The notes under the pieces: model-generated
Seen by the model: only the letters and a program-made list of their open reading frames with translations
Database searches by the model: none
What the model was told of the DNA's origin: nothing
In this document: piece after piece, positions 33,874 to 46,572 of the stretch
How the letters are laid out: the number at the start of each line of letters is the position of its first letter
Numbering within the stretch: the stretch's first letter is position 1
From: Desmodesmus armatus
Lineage: Eukaryota > Chlorophyta > Chlorophyceae > Sphaeropleales > Scenedesmaceae
Direction of reading: 5' to 3'
NCBI GenBank assembly: GCA_007449985.2
Contig: VIIQ02000732.1
Span: 62,001 to 126,000 of the forward strand
DNA: 64,000 nucleotides
Translations under genes and position numbers: made by a program

Positions 33874-35041
33874 AGGCAGATGATGGAGCAGCGGGTGTGT
33901 GGGATGCATGCATGCGGCTTGCCAGATGGGTTGACTGGGACCTTTGTGCGCCACTGTGACTTTTGTGCGCCACGCAGTTCGCTGGGTCGGAGTGTACATG
34001 TATGATGCCACTTGATCACCGTCAGGATGCGTTGTGTCAGCAGGTTGGTGAGGTGCTGCAGGTCCTCGTATTGAGTGCGGGCTCAGCTGCACGCTGACAG
34101 GCTGACAGTGCACTGGCAGTTTGACGGAGGTTAACCTTTGTTCTTGTATGGCAAGTGGATACGTCACAGTAGACACTGCCTTGCAGAGCTCATCCCGTAC
34201 AACATGACGCCATGTTGCCGGTCTTCTCCAAACTTATTCAATGAGCCTTGAGCGGCTGTACAGTGTTCATGTTCATCATAAAATGGCAAGCATGCATGCT
34301 CATGACAACCCCCATAACCTGACCTGGATCTTCATCATGTGCAGAAATAAGTCTGTAACAAAGTCTTCAAGAGTTATGGTGCATATTATTGAACACTTCA
34401 ATTTGTGCACGTGAGTCCATGAATTCAACAGTGATCGATCACAATACCGGTACCGTCATCCGTCATCTGGTGACAGTTCTCAGCTGCAGCTACAACAGGC
34501 CAAACATCATCTAGGCAACACGAGCGTACGCTGTTCTTCAAAGTGCATCATCAAGTACAAATTCAATGGCTTACTGCAATCCACAGACACACCTCAGAGA
34601 AGTTGCAATACTTCCTCAGCAGACTGCAGTGTTGTACATCGACACACAAAACTTCAACTGTCAGCCTCAAGGAGCCTGCTTTCAAGGCTGTGCACCAGAC
34701 GAGGTGCAGGTAAATTGCTGTCAACAGCAACTGCTGATCAGCTGACTAGTACTAGTACTAGTACTGTAGTTCAAACATCTCCCAAGCACCCCCGTGCACG
34801 TTATATTGCTCTGATGAGCGAGTTTGTACTGTGGGCATCATCAAGAGATCTTCTCCAGCAGAACATCACCTACCAGTACCCCCCCTCCCCCACAAAGTTC
34901 AAGCATGTGGCATGTCTGCGACTATTCCAGCATGTTGAGCAGGGCAACCAAGCAGCCTCTATGCACAGCAGTGTCCCTCCAAAGTCTACCCATGTCAATT
35001 GTCCCGCGTGGCACGCGATCCTGCTCACGTGTTTTTCACAG
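33874..35041. other. Intergenic region between gene B and the isochorismatase-family gene
   Basis: Contains 3' sequence of gene B, the short repeat (ACTAGT)n at 34745-34766 and probably the unidentified first exon(s) and promoter of the next gene. No exon can be proved. Confidence 0.45.
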
Positions 35042-37306
35042 GGTCCCAAGTACACATACTGGTGGCAGCGGCTGCAGGAGTGCATTCCTCGCTGGCAGCA
35101 CCTGCAGCAGGTGGGGAGGGAACCCCAACCCTAAAGCCTACAGTGATGGCGACTTTGAGAGTATGTTTATGAACATGCAGCACCACAGGCACCAGAGAGG
35201 ACCCCACACTGAGGGTGTATATGCACACAGGGGAGCACAAGCGGTCCAGTGTCTGTGTCACAAACACCCGGCCTGGAATCCTGCTGGCCTTACAGCTGTT
35301 GAAAACGCTGCCATAGCAGATGTTGCTGTGCATGAGATATGCGGCGTTGCTCTACACTTTGTTGCCTTCTGCACCCACCCGTCATGTTCACAGGCATGCA
35401 GGGCAGCCAAGGTGGAAGTCATGTACACAGTCATACAGAGCCTGACAAAGGTGACTCAGTGGCACAGCCTTGCCCACTCCTGCTGTTGTGCATGGCTGCG
35501 CATAACAGCACGGCAACAATTCACTGCCATTGTTCAACCAGATGTACACCCTGCATGGGGCCGTCAGCAGCATGCCTTGTGGTGTGACACACTGCCAATC
35601 CAGTTGTGCACGCATGTGACGTAAGAAACATCATGTGACTGGCACAGCTTTGGCAAATGTGCTGACAGAGTCAGACACATATATTCAGATTATGCCTGCA
35701 GGATGGAAGGGACAGAGGGCTGGATTACAAGATCAGCGGCTTCCATGCCCCACCTGGCAGCTGGGATGCTCAGGTATATGCTGTGTTTGGACGGCACCGT
35801 GCAGTGACTGCACAAGTGGGAACCATGGCTCTGTGGTTTGGCACTGCACAGCAGGTTCCAAATGCGCAGCAGCAGGCGGCCATTAATACTCCCATGCATT
35901 CCAGCCCATCATGTACTGCATGCACATATAGGGTCAAGCTGTGCAACATATTCAATTTGATATCGCAAGAAACTGAGCCGGATGATGTGGACGCTTGTTG
36001 ACGGCAGAAATGCGCCCTTCCATTCACAGCAATCCCAAACACAACATGTAGCAAGCAAAGCACAATGCTTCCGGAAGATGACTTGGCAAACTGCAACTGT
36101 GTGGAATACTGTCTGCTGCTGCAGGTGCTTGATGAGTTGCAGCCTGGTGCAGATGAGATAATCCTGCCAAAGACCAGCAGCAGTGTGTTCATCAGGTGAG
36201 GCTGCATGAAGCCTGCCTGATCAGGAAGGCAGTGTACCTCCCTTGTCGGAAGGTAACACATGCTTGTGTAAAACTGCAGACTGCTGAATGTATGTAGCCT
36301 ACAAGTTGTCTGGTAGCAATGGTGTCAGGCACACGCCAGGGCAACTCAGCTCTTGAACTCCGGCATTTGCCAGCACATCTTATCATGGTTCATCGCAGCA
36401 TTGCATTGCCCAGCGACTCACAAACCACCAATGTCTGCTACACTGCTGCGTGTATGTGTGCAACATGTGTATGCGTGCTGCTGTGCACCCAGCACAAACA
36501 TTCACTACCTGCTGCAGAACCTAGGGGTGAAGCAGCTGATCCTGGTGGGGTGTGTGACGGACCAGTGTGTGGCACACGCGGTGAAGGATGCATGTGACCT
36601 GGGCTACCTGGTGACACTGCTGACAGGTGTGCAGCGGCTGAATAGTCACACAAGGGAGGTGTGGTGTATCCCAACTCAAGTGCTATCAGCCAGCTGCAAC
36701 CCGATAGGCAATGCCGCAGGTGTGTGGCCGCCATAATCATTGACTGGTTGGGGGGAGGGCAAGGTGTGAACGGTACCCCACCCCTCTCAGGGGGGTGACA
36801 ACAGCTGTGCTGCAGAGCGTGCAACACAGCTGTTGGAATCAGCTCAACAACAGTCATGACGGGTGTGAGGTGACACGTGCTAACAGGTGGTTCAGGCAAT
36901 GCTTCAACATGCTACTGCAGCATGCACCCCAGAGTTTGTCACACGGTTCACGGTGAACTGGTAGCTGTGCAATCGTCAGCACATCAGGTGTCTGCAGTTG
37001 GCCCGAGACAAGCTTATGTGCTTGTGACAAACTGGTGCGCAACTGTGCAAGCGCTTGCATGAGCCTGCTAGCTTGTGAGTGGGTACTACTCCAGTGGCAC
37101 AATTGTTTGTCAATCGTCCCATAACAGCGGTGCTGCTGCTGTTGTTGCTGCTGCCCATGTGTGCTGTGCCTGATGCCGCAGACTGCTGCGCAACATACAC
37201 GGCTGAGCGTCACGAGCAGGCCTGCTCCATGGTTGCAGGCTACTGCAGGCAGCGGACGCTTGACCAGCTGCTGCCAGAGCTGCAGGAGCAGGCTGCACCC
37301 AGCTAG
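35042..37306 (+). CDS. Isochorismatase-family cysteine hydrolase (5' exons not found)
   Basis: Exons 35042-35110, 35394-35450, 35702-35773, 36125-36195, 36493-36626, 37182-37306, all in matching phase, stop TAG at 37304. Family signatures: TYWWQRLQECIPRWQ, VEVMYTVIQSLTKDGRDRGL, DYKISGFHAPPGSWDAQ, LPKTSSSVF (with the conserved catalytic-region Lys), LILVGCVTDQCV with the nucleophile Cys in the G-x-x-T-D-x-C-V motif, DACDLGYLVTLLTD, and a plant-like ending AGYCRQRTL. It resembles the plant/algal isochorismatase-like proteins related to nicotinamidase and RutB; the exact substrate cannot be told. The N-terminal strand with the first catalytic Asp (V-I-D-x-Q) must be upstream and was not identified. 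Confidence 0.88.
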
Positions 37307-37851
37307 CTAAGCATTACTAATGGTGGCTGCAGGTGCTGGCATCATTTGTGCATGCAGACTTAGGCATAAGGTGGATCAGATTGGCCCTAGGAAGGTGTCA
37401 GCATGGTCCGGCAGCAGTGCAAAGTCGAGGGCAATGTATCAGACATACATGACCCAACCTGAGTCATGTGACTGTGGAGTGTACTGCTGCTGGCCAGCAG
37501 CCTGCTATGGACAGTGGTCCAGTTGAACCCACTTCTAGTTGTGTTGCCTTTTGATACCTGGGTTGCTTTCAGGCTCCTAGCACGTTGTAAACAGGCTGCC
37601 AACCTATTGGCTCTGTTGTAGTGCTGGTTGACTGTCACTTTGGGCCAGGTTTCATGTCTTGACTTTCGTCAATGTACCATTATTACTGCATCCCATTGAA
37701 CGCGCAGTGTACATGATTGATATATATCATCGAAACATTCCTTCGGTCACCTTGTCTTCAGTCCATACCGACCGTGGTTGTACAGACAATGTGGGAAGTA
37801 CCAGCGACCCAGGCAGCAGGCGGATTGTATTGTGCGTGTGGAGTGAACGAA
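37307..37851. other. Region between the hydrolase stop and the hammerhead motif
   Basis: Hydrolase 3' UTR and probably the terminal (pLTR-like) part of the Penelope-like element. No ORF is supported. Confidence 0.4.
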
Positions 37852-37898
37852 CTTACAGACGACTAGTTTCGCCTTCTTCAAGGCTCATCAGGTCTAAG
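37852..37898 (-). ncRNA. Hammerhead ribozyme motif of the Penelope-like element
   Basis: On the minus strand: stem I strand CTTAGAC, core CTGATGAG, stem II CCTT-GAAG-AAGG, core CGAAAC, then TAGTC and stem I partner GTCTGTAAG. All conserved core bases are present. Stem III is the palindrome ACTAGT with no loop, so it could only form between two copies, as described for hammerheads in Penelope-like elements and retrozymes. The expected cut is after AGTC. It lies about 150 bp downstream of the restored reverse transcriptase end, same strand. Confidence 0.83.
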
Positions 37899-38096
37899 CT
37901 CGAAAAACACACGCAGCATGCAAGTATAGGACTGGCATGCAAGAGATAACAGGTGCAGTGACTGTCAGTGTGGGAGTGGTGGTGTCAACACCTGCTGATA
38001 TGCTGTAAAGCATGCAGACCACAGTTTCAGACAGTCAGCACATTGTTTCAGTGCCGTGCCCTGATCAGGCGTGCTCCAATGGAGCGATTCTTGGTG

Positions 38097-38568
38097 TATG
38101 CAAGGGGGGGTGATAATACCCCGAGCCAGGCTGCTGACCCGGGCAAGTGCAGTGAAGGGAGAGGGATCCCCTGATGCTGATTACTGCCACAGAGGCAAAG
38201 GAAGGAATGGGTGCAGAATACAGCCGGAAAAGGCATGGAGCCCGCTATTGGGTGTGCTACCCTAGGGATTCAAGGTTCCCTCAGGTCGGGACTGAGGGGA
38301 CTCTCCCAGTGGGTCAAGGGTGATACCTTACAGCATCCAAGCTCCCATGTCGAACAACATCTCCAGCCCGAATTTCGGTGGGTTTACACGGCCCCCAGGT
38401 GTGCCCCTGGGGAGTGAGATGTGGCCACGAGTGCCATTGCCCTAGACCCCCAGGCGTGTTGGTAAGAAGAGCCGTCCTCAACGGACGCGAGGCCAATGGG
38501 ACGAAGTCCTATGGCGTTAAGAGACCAAGGGGGTGTCTCTGTATCTTTATCTTTATCTTTTTATGCAA
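38097..38568 (+). mobile_element. SINE (family 1), 5'-truncated copy in the Penelope-like element
   Basis: Body 38104-38561, flanked by the 7-bp target-site duplication TATGCAA (38097-38103 and 38562-38568). Lacks the tRNA-like head; homologous to 51288-51744. Tail is (TATCTT)n-like. The insertion splits the last codons of the reverse transcriptase, so it is younger than the Penelope-like copy. Confidence 0.92.
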
Positions 38569-39925
38569 CAATCAGCTTGGCGTCAGTGCCACCAAAGACG
38601 GAAGCAACATCTGCCTCATGCTTGTGAGCTGCATATACACGATTCAGCACTGCTGCAACTTGTGCAGTCATTTCAAACTGCCCATTGGGCAGGACCAGCA
38701 CAGGGGGCATCCCAGCCTTGGGCTTGGGGCCGGTGGTGGAGTGTAACAGGCGAACACGGCATGCATGATCCACTGCTGCAAACCACTTTTTCAGCTGGCT
38801 GACAGGATATCCCCAATCAACAAGGCGCTGCATAAACAGCGCTTTCATGCGATCAAAATCAGCTGGGAGGGTGTTGGTGACAGCATAACGCTGTAGCTCG
38901 GCTTTGATGAAACCTTTGAACACACCCCTCCTGTGGAAGGAGAAATAAGGGATATACATGTACTGGTTGTGGGGCTTCTGATAGGTTGTAACCTTCAGGC
39001 CCACAGATACACCAGTACTCTCACACTTGGTGACTGTTATGTCCATGTAGTCAATGCTATGCTGACTGTACTGCCAAGTGATTTTGATGTTGGGCAGGGT
39101 GCTGTTAAGCACCTGCAAGAACGCTAGCAAGCTGGCCTCGTCCCCCTCCCACACAAAGAAGCCATCATCAATGAAGCGCTTGTAAATGGCTGGCCAGTGC
39201 TCACACTGCGCTTGGGCCACAGCCTCAAGGCAGGAAGCAACATATATGTTGCTGTAGGGTGGTGCAACAGGAGTGCCCATGACGGTACCCTGTTTCTGCT
39301 TGTAATACCGCCCATCAAACTGGCAGTACCCATGCTCCATGACAAAGCTTAGCAAAGCATGCACCATACCCCCGTGATGTCCACACTGTGCTGCTGCATG
39401 TGCACAAGCTGGGACAGCCCCCGCGTTGTCAATGCTGGGGTACATGCTTTCAACGTCAAAAGTAACAAGGAAAGCATCACGGCCGACTGTGCTGCTCTCT
39501 AGCAGTCGGACTAGGGTCTTGCTGTCAGGCAGGACCTGTGGGAACAGCTGTTGACAAGTGGCATTCAGCACATCTGCCAAGTACACAGAGGCACCATTGG
39601 TAACCCAGCTGTGGCAGGCAGCAATGGGCCTGCCTTTCAGCAAGTGCAGATGCTCGCGTGTTACGGCAGGCAATTTATGCACCTTTGGCAGAAGGTAGAA
39701 GTACGGCACAGTGCACTCAGATGCGGCCGCTGCCTGTAGGTATTTCACCACATGACCAGGCACATATGGGGCATACGCCTCTGTCAAACGCAGGGCTTCC
39801 TCTTGCAGGCCCTGCACTCGGGCGGGAATGCTAGCAGCTGGCACCTCTTCATAAGTGGAGGTAGCCCCTAGCTGCCGCAGGCACTCTGCAATATACCACG
39901 ACCGATCCAGAATGCACAGACCCAT
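38561..39925 (-). pseudogene. Reverse transcriptase ORF of the Penelope-like element
   Basis: 454 codons open, ending at a TAA created exactly where the SINE target-site copy begins (38562-38568). All polymerase catalytic aspartates are present, but the end of the ORF is replaced and the start is missing, so it is unlikely to be autonomous. Confidence 0.88.
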
Positions 39926-39999
39926 ATTCTTGTCAGAGGGCTTGACAGTAATAGCGGGGTCATGTCCGAATCCCAGTTTTCCCAGATCAGATCACACCA

Positions 40000-40338
40000 C
40001 TTTCAAGCAAGTGCACGACATGATCGACATGCAGGACGTGGCAAAGGATGTTGCTAAACTAATGGACCCATCTACTTCCCCAGGTGCATTCTTCAGCAGT
40101 TGCAGGATGTCCTTTTGTTGTCACCCCCCGTGCAGGGGAGAGTGCATACTGCACATGGTGTGTAGAGACATCTGAAAGTGATTATCACTCCTGATACCGC
40201 ATCTGAAACAGGAAAAGTACATTATCATAACCCGACAAAGCGCAGCACATCCCAACAGGACAGCAACTGCAACTCCAAGTGACATGCTGGCACCCCTGCG
40301 CCGCTGCTGTTGCCTCCCCCCCCCCCCCTTCCCTGCAG
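40000..40338. other. Region upstream of the TPR gene
   Basis: Coding-like text at 40006-40080 (VHDMIDMQDVAKDVAKLMD) and 40085-40130 may be exons of the next gene interrupted by the Penelope-like element, but donors are not canonical. Left open. Confidence 0.35.
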
Positions 40339-43300
40339 GGCAACTCATCCACCTGATCAGTGGCCTCGAGTGCTGCGGCTTTGCCCGCTCTTTCAGCCCT
40401 TTCTTGCCAGCAGATGCCATAGCAGCCCTCACACACATCGCCCTCAACGGCTGGCCCTCTGACGGAGACCTTTCTGCCTCTCAGCACCCCTACGATAAGG
40501 TGGTGGGCATGTACCATGATTCAGTGTGTGGCGAGGCAGATGGATCACCGCTGTTGGGCTCTGGTCCAGAAACCAGCTGGCGGTCTCCCCGTCGCAAGGC
40601 CATCTGCTGTCTGGCAGCCATGAGCTGGTTTAGGTGAGTCATGGCCACTGCTGCTGCATGCAGGGCAAGGAGAGCAGCGGCAGCTGCAACATGAGCAGCA
40701 GAAGCAGCGGCGGCAGCAGAAGCAGCAGCAGCGCAAGACAGCACCAAACCGCAGCAGCGCAGCAATACTGCACATCAACAGTTTGCTGTGCAATCATCAG
40801 CATGGGCATATTGGTACTGTTGCATCACGCGGTTCACCAAGTACTTGAACTTCACAGGCAGCCTAGATGCAGGCCATGCGGGCCATCTTGAGGGCCCGCT
40901 TGCACATGTAGCATGAAAACCCTGCCACATGTACCACGCCACTCAGGCACCTGCTTGCTCACTGGCGAGCAGCTCTCTCGCAGTCCATTGGCCGCATAGC
41001 TGCTTGTTTCCTGCTGCCAGCGGCGTGCGCCAATTTTATCCACTGGGTAGCAGCTGGGATACCGCCCTGTCGGCTGCAATTGACTGGCTGTTTTGCTTGC
41101 TGCCTGCGCAGGCCCTATGTGCAAGCAATGGACATTGCAGGCTTGTTTGCTGCTGCAGCACTGCCAGCCATGTTAGAGGCCAGCTTTGCTCACATAGGGT
41201 GAGTCAAGCCGCACTAACACACGTGTGAAGCTTCGGTACCTGCATTTCTTCCTGAGTTTTGGGCAGTTGAATGGTATCAATTGGTATCCTGCTGCACAAG
41301 TGGATCAGCATTTGCATGCAGTGTGCAGGCAAGTGCTGACCTGGCCTGTGTTCCTGCTGTCCTTCACTGCTACATCATCAGGCGGGTTCACAACCTGCCT
41401 GCTCTTTAGCATACGATGCTTACATCGCCCGTTGATACGTATGCTATGTCTCTGTGCTGCAGCTGCAGCAGCTGTGCTGTCGTGTGCTGACAAGTGCTGA
41501 CATGTGCGCCTGTGTGCTGCATGTACAGCTACTCCCTGCACAACAGCGGCTGGGCATACCGCCATGCCAAGGACCAGACCCAGGCAGTGGCTGTGGCCCT
41601 GCTCAACCTGACCACAAGGGCCCTGTCCTGCAGCAGCAGCTTAGTGCAGCACTGCAGGCAGCACACAGCACTGCACATATGCAAGCAGTACAGGAGCCCT
41701 ATGCAGCGCTTGGTGAGTCTCAGCTTGTGTTGGGCAGCAGGCACAGCTATGCATGGAGGGGAAGTAGGCGGTACTTTTCAGAATGTGAACCATGCGAAGG
41801 AAGGGCCTGCCTGACATACCCTTTCTCTGTAATCCATCCAATGGCTGCCATGCGCCTTTGACCGCGTAGCTGCTGGGCATGCATGCAGTGGTGGTGTGCT
41901 TTTTGGTGCTGTCATCATACTGGTACAAAACTTGCTCCTGCACTGTCATGCCACAGTGCCGTGCTGCGTCCTGCCGCTGCTGGTTGCTTCCAGGTAGATG
42001 AGTGGCATGCAGAAAGGGAGGCTCTTTCAGAGGATCTGAGAGCACAAGGCATGGATGAGCATGCAATAGATGCTGCCAGGCTCGAGCTGAGGCAGATTCA
42101 GACCGCAGAGGACACATTTGGCCAGGATCCCCATTTTTTGCGAGGGTGGTGGCCTGGACCACAGCTTTGTGCTGTTTGCCACCAGCTTGATGAAGGTAAG
42201 GCCAAGGTTTCTCAATGTTTTGAAGGGAAGTTCACTGCAACTAGTTTGCCACTGGGTGGTTGTCTCCATACTAGATGAAGCTGGTGTCACATAGGGCATC
42301 TGCTGCTGAGACCTGCACAAGTATCAAAACACACTATGCACCCCCCCCCCCCACACACACACACATACGCAGGATTGACAGTGTTCGTGCTGCACATCGG
42401 CATGCAGCAGGGTGCAGCTTCGTGCAAGCTGTGCAGTGTCTTTACATGTTCCATGCCGACGTGGAACATGTAAAGTGTAGCTGCTGCCACAAGCTGATTT
42501 ACTAGAGCCCGTATTGACCTTTCTTGCTATCCAGGTGTGCAGTGAACATGAGGTGCTGACGCTGATACACAAAGGTAGCCATACAAACTATGTGCAGTCT
42601 CACCTGCCATGCCATGCTATGCCATGCCATGCTTTGACTGGCCATGCAGGTGTGCAGTGAAGATGAGGTGCTGACGTTGATACACGAAGGACGCCTGATC
42701 AATCACATGAAGGGCTGCACGAGTTTAGAAAGAACTGCAGCAGGTTTGAGCCCCGAAGCTACCCGTGCTGACGCGTTGCTGACTGATGTCTGGACGCGCA
42801 AGGCAGAGCAGGTCAGCAGGGAGCTGTACAAGTGTTTGGAAGGTGGGTGCTGCAGCTGCATTGAGCTGCACTATGTGTTGAAGTTGCCGTTTTGCATCAT
42901 TGCCGCACGTGCGGTGCACATGTGTGCAACATGTACAATCGGGGGCGGGGGGGGGGGGGGGGGGGGAACATCCGCAGGGGTGCGTGTGATGTGAGATTCA
43001 AGGCTAACAGAGCACAAATGTATAACACGGCTGCGGCAGCCGTATGTTGATCATGTGGACAGGTCACTACGCAGCTGGTAGCAGCCGTCTTGGGGCTTCT
43101 ACAGCACTGCATCGTGGGCCCCACAATGGGCAGCCCGGTGGTCCATACTATGGCAAGCGGCTTGCCGGCTGGTGCTAAGGATGGGCCCTGGTTCTGCCTG
43201 GGCTGAGTTCACTGTACTGTGCTGTGTCATGCTGTGCTGTGCTGTGCTGTGTTACTGTAGCTGAGGAGGCCAAGTCAGCAGCGTTGCGTGCACGCGGTAA

Positions 43301-46075
43301 GGCAGCCTTCAAGGCGGGGCAGCTGCAGGGTGCGCTGGACCTGTACTGGGAGGCTGTCATGTCCAACCCTCAGGATCATGCGCTGTACAACAACATAAGC
43401 CTGGCAGCACTGAGGCTAGGAGATCTCAAGCAGGTGTGTGATGCCGGCACGATGTCAATGATGCATACATGTCATCCACAACAATGAGAGTGTTGCAATG
43501 TGCTGCTTGGATTTCGCAGCACACTCATCTCACGTTTGGCTGCTGCTGTGGCAGAAGTGCCGGCTTGGTTTCAGCAGTGAGGGATAGCACTGCACACTAT
43601 CTCCAAATCGGTACTTGGCACTGACCTCACCCTGCTTGATGTTCCTGCCACATGCTGGCTTTTGCATGCACACTACTAGTGTGTACAAGGTGTGTTGTGT
43701 CTCTGTGGCCATGTGTATGCTATGTGTGTGTGTATCCTGGCACATTGTGTGGCACATGCCCCCTGCTCTCTGTGCAGGCCTTCTATGCAGCGGAGGAGTC
43801 TGTGAGGGTGTTTCCTGCAGTGGCCAAGTCATGGGGCAGGCTGGGGGACACCTTGAAGGCAGTGGGCAGGTAATATTATCCACCATCCGCTGTAGATCCT
43901 ACATGCCTTGCTCCAGTAGAGATGCGTCATGCCATGCACTGCCCCTAGCAATCTGCTCTTGAAGTGAAGTATGCACTGTAATGAACATTAGTGGGCAGAC
44001 TTTGATGTGCATGCTTGGGTTGTTTTGCCGTGGTGTGCAGGTGGCAGCTTGCACAGCTGGCTTATGAAGGCGCGTTGCAGTTATCACCCGCTGGTGATGC
44101 AGAACTGCAGGTGAGCACAATGCTGGGCACACCCAAAGCAGAATGAGTCAGTCTTCAAGCTTGAGGTTGACATGCAAAGCTCTTGGCTGCCAGCTGTGCT
44201 ATCAGAAACGGTCTCCCTCTACATAGACATGTACTGCTAGGTCGATGCGCTTCTGCAACATCTTGGATGAGGAACCCTTGCTGCTGCACCGCCTGCAGGC
44301 ACGCCGGGACGAGGCATGCAGCCACCTGAGCGAAGTGTGGACGCTCGATGGCCTGCCCGGCAACACCACCAACGCTCCCGACTATCGATTGGACCCACAG
44401 CAAGATCTGGAACGGACTCTGGAGATGTATGAGTGGGTGGGGTACCCGCGACCTCCCATCGAGGTTGTCCGGTTACAGACGTGCGCTGGGGAACAACGTC
44501 GGGAGTATGAAGAGATGACAGCAAGGTATGTATCCATTTTGCCACACTGTTTGTGTGTGAGGTGCAGCCCTTTCACTTTTTTGAATGTTGGTCTATGGCG
44601 GGTGTAAAGGTCATGCTTGAGACTCTTGGTTTGAAGCTGTGCATATGGTTGCATGACCCAGTGAGCCCCTCAGTTTCCTTGCTAACTGAATGGAATGTGC
44701 ACTGGGTGCTGCTGTGCAACAGTGAAGTAGCTGTGCCACCCCAATGCAGCCTGTACTACTCAACCTACGGGCATTGTGTACATGGTTACAGCTAGCATCC
44801 ATAAATCCTTGTTGATGAACAGCAGTGTCGCATGAATCGACTGGTTGCACACTGCAATCAACTCTTTTGCATGCAGGCTGCGTGACAGCGGGAAGAGCCG
44901 TTTCTATGCCGCGATCAAGATGAAAGGAGAGTTTGAGGAGGCCCAGGCACTGGCAGTTGCCCTTGGGCTCGTGCATGTATCGTCCCTCCCACCCAGCGCT
45001 GCACACCTCTTGCTGCCGCGTCAGCTGCCTCAGGATTCGAATGTGTATTGGCAGTTGACCTGGTCTGACAGCAAGTCAAGACATGCAAAGACTGGGTTGA
45101 TCAGGTGTGTGCTGGTTCCTTGAGCAGTGATGATTCTCGGGGAACATGAAGCAACAGATACGTGTTGGCAGATCAGCATGACAGCGCATGAGCCAGCACG
45201 GCATTGAAAGGGGTTGTGTTGCTCGATGTTGTGCGTCTTCAACCCGCTGGAAGACATGCCTTCCCATGGCGCAGCTCGCATGCCAGCTTCTTCCGTGTCC
45301 CTGTTGTTGCCAGCATATGCGTCGCATCCAACACCGCAGCTCCTCTGGTCATTTGCCTTTCTCACAGTAAGCCCTCACTGCCAGATATGTTGCATGCACA
45401 TGTTGAACACTCTTGCTTACTGTTACACTGCTCATGGCACATGCATCTACTGAATTTCCCCCATTCGTCCTGCTGCTCTTGTCACAGGCATCGGTTGAGG
45501 ATTTGCTCAAACGATAAGCCTGTCTGTGAGTCTCACAGAACACAGCTCACGGTCCTGGGCACTCCTGGAGTGGAGGCAGTGCGGAGGGCTATGCTGACCG
45601 CAATGTTGTCGCCAACTAACGGCCGACTTTGAACCGATACGAGGGTTGTGAACCTAGCGCAGCCTGGCCCTCCAGTGCGCTGACAAGCTATCATGATGTG
45701 GAGCACTATTCACAATGCATCAATACTCAAAGCGACACTGCAACAGGGCATGGACAGACATGGCAATGCAGCGCCCTGCCCCGTGGTATGCTGACTACAG
45801 CAGTATAGCGGTTAGTAATTCTTGCTGTGCCGCCCTTCATGTCGCACAGGTTGTTCCCCATCTTGCACAAGGTCATTGAGATGTGCAAACCCTGGGGCAT
45901 CAAGGTGACCTCAGAGACAGCAGCAGAGGCGGCAATGACCTGCAAGAACAACGACACAGACCCAGACGGCCTCAACTACGCGGGGGAGTATGTGACTGAG
46001 GGTGGCTGGGAGGAGGGCTGGCTGTTTGAAGATGGGGCGCCTGACCCAGGCAACGGGCACCTGCCGGGGCAATGA
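40339..46075 (+). CDS. Unrecognised multi-exon gene with TPR repeats
   Basis: Well-supported exons: 40339-40499, 41112-41198, 41529-41712, 41994-42195, 42650-42842, 43261-43433, 43778-43869, 44041-44110, 44227-44525, 44877 onward. Phases agree along 41112-42195 and along 42650-44877. Exons 43261-44110 encode tetratricopeptide repeats (RARGKAAFKAGQLQGALDLY, SWGRLGDTLKAVGRW, LAQLAYEGALQLSP), suggesting a protein-protein scaffold. Downstream FCNILDEEPLLLHRLQARRD and ERTLEMYEWVGYPRP are distinctive but not recognised. A final segment at 45850-46075 ends GWLFEDGAPDPGNGHLPGQ and stop; an alternative end is 45632. The links 40499-41112 and 42195-42650 are unresolved, so this could be two genes. Confidence 0.6.
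42535..42690 (+). repeat. Duplicated exon start in the TPR gene
   Basis: Segment 42535-42574 (VCSEHEVLTLIHK) with its own acceptor and a GTAGCC donor repeats the start of the exon at 42650 (VCSEDEVLTLIHE), 115 bp apart, 38 of 41 bases alike. The first copy gives a 40-bp exon that would break the frame. Confidence 0.82.
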
Positions 46076-46572
46076 GACGTGCTGGCCTAACAACTGTTGG
46101 CATGGCGTGGCTGTGTTTATTGTAAGGTACATTGTGTTGCGCTGAAAATGAGTGCAACATGTATGTGTGTGTTTGCATGAGGAACTTCAATGTTGCAATT
46201 TCCCGGGCCAGTATGTATGCACAAACTCAGGGTTCCCCGATTGCGGACCCAGACCCCGCCAATATACGAATGGTTTGTGTTTAGTGTGAAATGCATCTGC
46301 CGCAGCCACCGTTGATGGCTCGCATGCGCTGATGTTCCAGGCATGAAAGTGACCACTTTCTGGGACACCTATATTCACAGCCAACAGGGCTTAGACAACC
46401 GGCAACTCTTTTCTCATTCACACCACCGCACATCGAACGGCCCTCAAGTTGATCAACACCCCGGATTACAACGGCGGCAGAAGACACAAACTGACTGTAC
46501 ATCTACAGAGAGCCACTTCACCACCATGCAAGGCTACCGGCATTATAGGGCAGTACCCCATGCGACGTGAGC
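46076..46572. other. Convergent intergenic region
   Basis: Lies between the end of the TPR gene (plus) and the end of F-box copy 1 (minus). No element or ORF is supported. Confidence 0.4.

Larger units (their letters stand above)
38048..39990 (-). mobile_element. Penelope-like retroelement, 5'-truncated, with SINE inserted near its end
   Basis: Reverse transcriptase on the minus strand from about 39990 to the stop at 38561, with a 16-codon continuation at 38048-38103 beyond an inserted SINE. Motifs in order: TVKPSDKNMGLCIL, YFYLLPKVHK, FDVESMYPSID (catalytic Asp), QGTVMGTPVAPPYSN, YKRFIDDGFFVW (catalytic DD), IDYMDITV. YFYLLPKVHK and RFIDDGF are typical of Penelope-like elements. No GIY-YIG endonuclease is seen. 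An in-frame stop lies just upstream near 40000, so the N-terminus is lost. Upstream sequence appears to be host DNA. Confidence 0.9.

Noticed and set aside
38561..39925. Group II intron or LTR-retrotransposon reverse transcriptase
   Set aside because: Motif spellings (YFYLLPKVHK, GTVMGTPVAP, RFIDDGF) and the absence of protease, RNase H, integrase and maturase fit a Penelope-like element better.
40121..40517. Minus-strand ORF as a separate gene
   Set aside because: The plus-strand reading of the same stretch has a TGCAG acceptor and agrees in direction with the following exons; no support for the minus frame.
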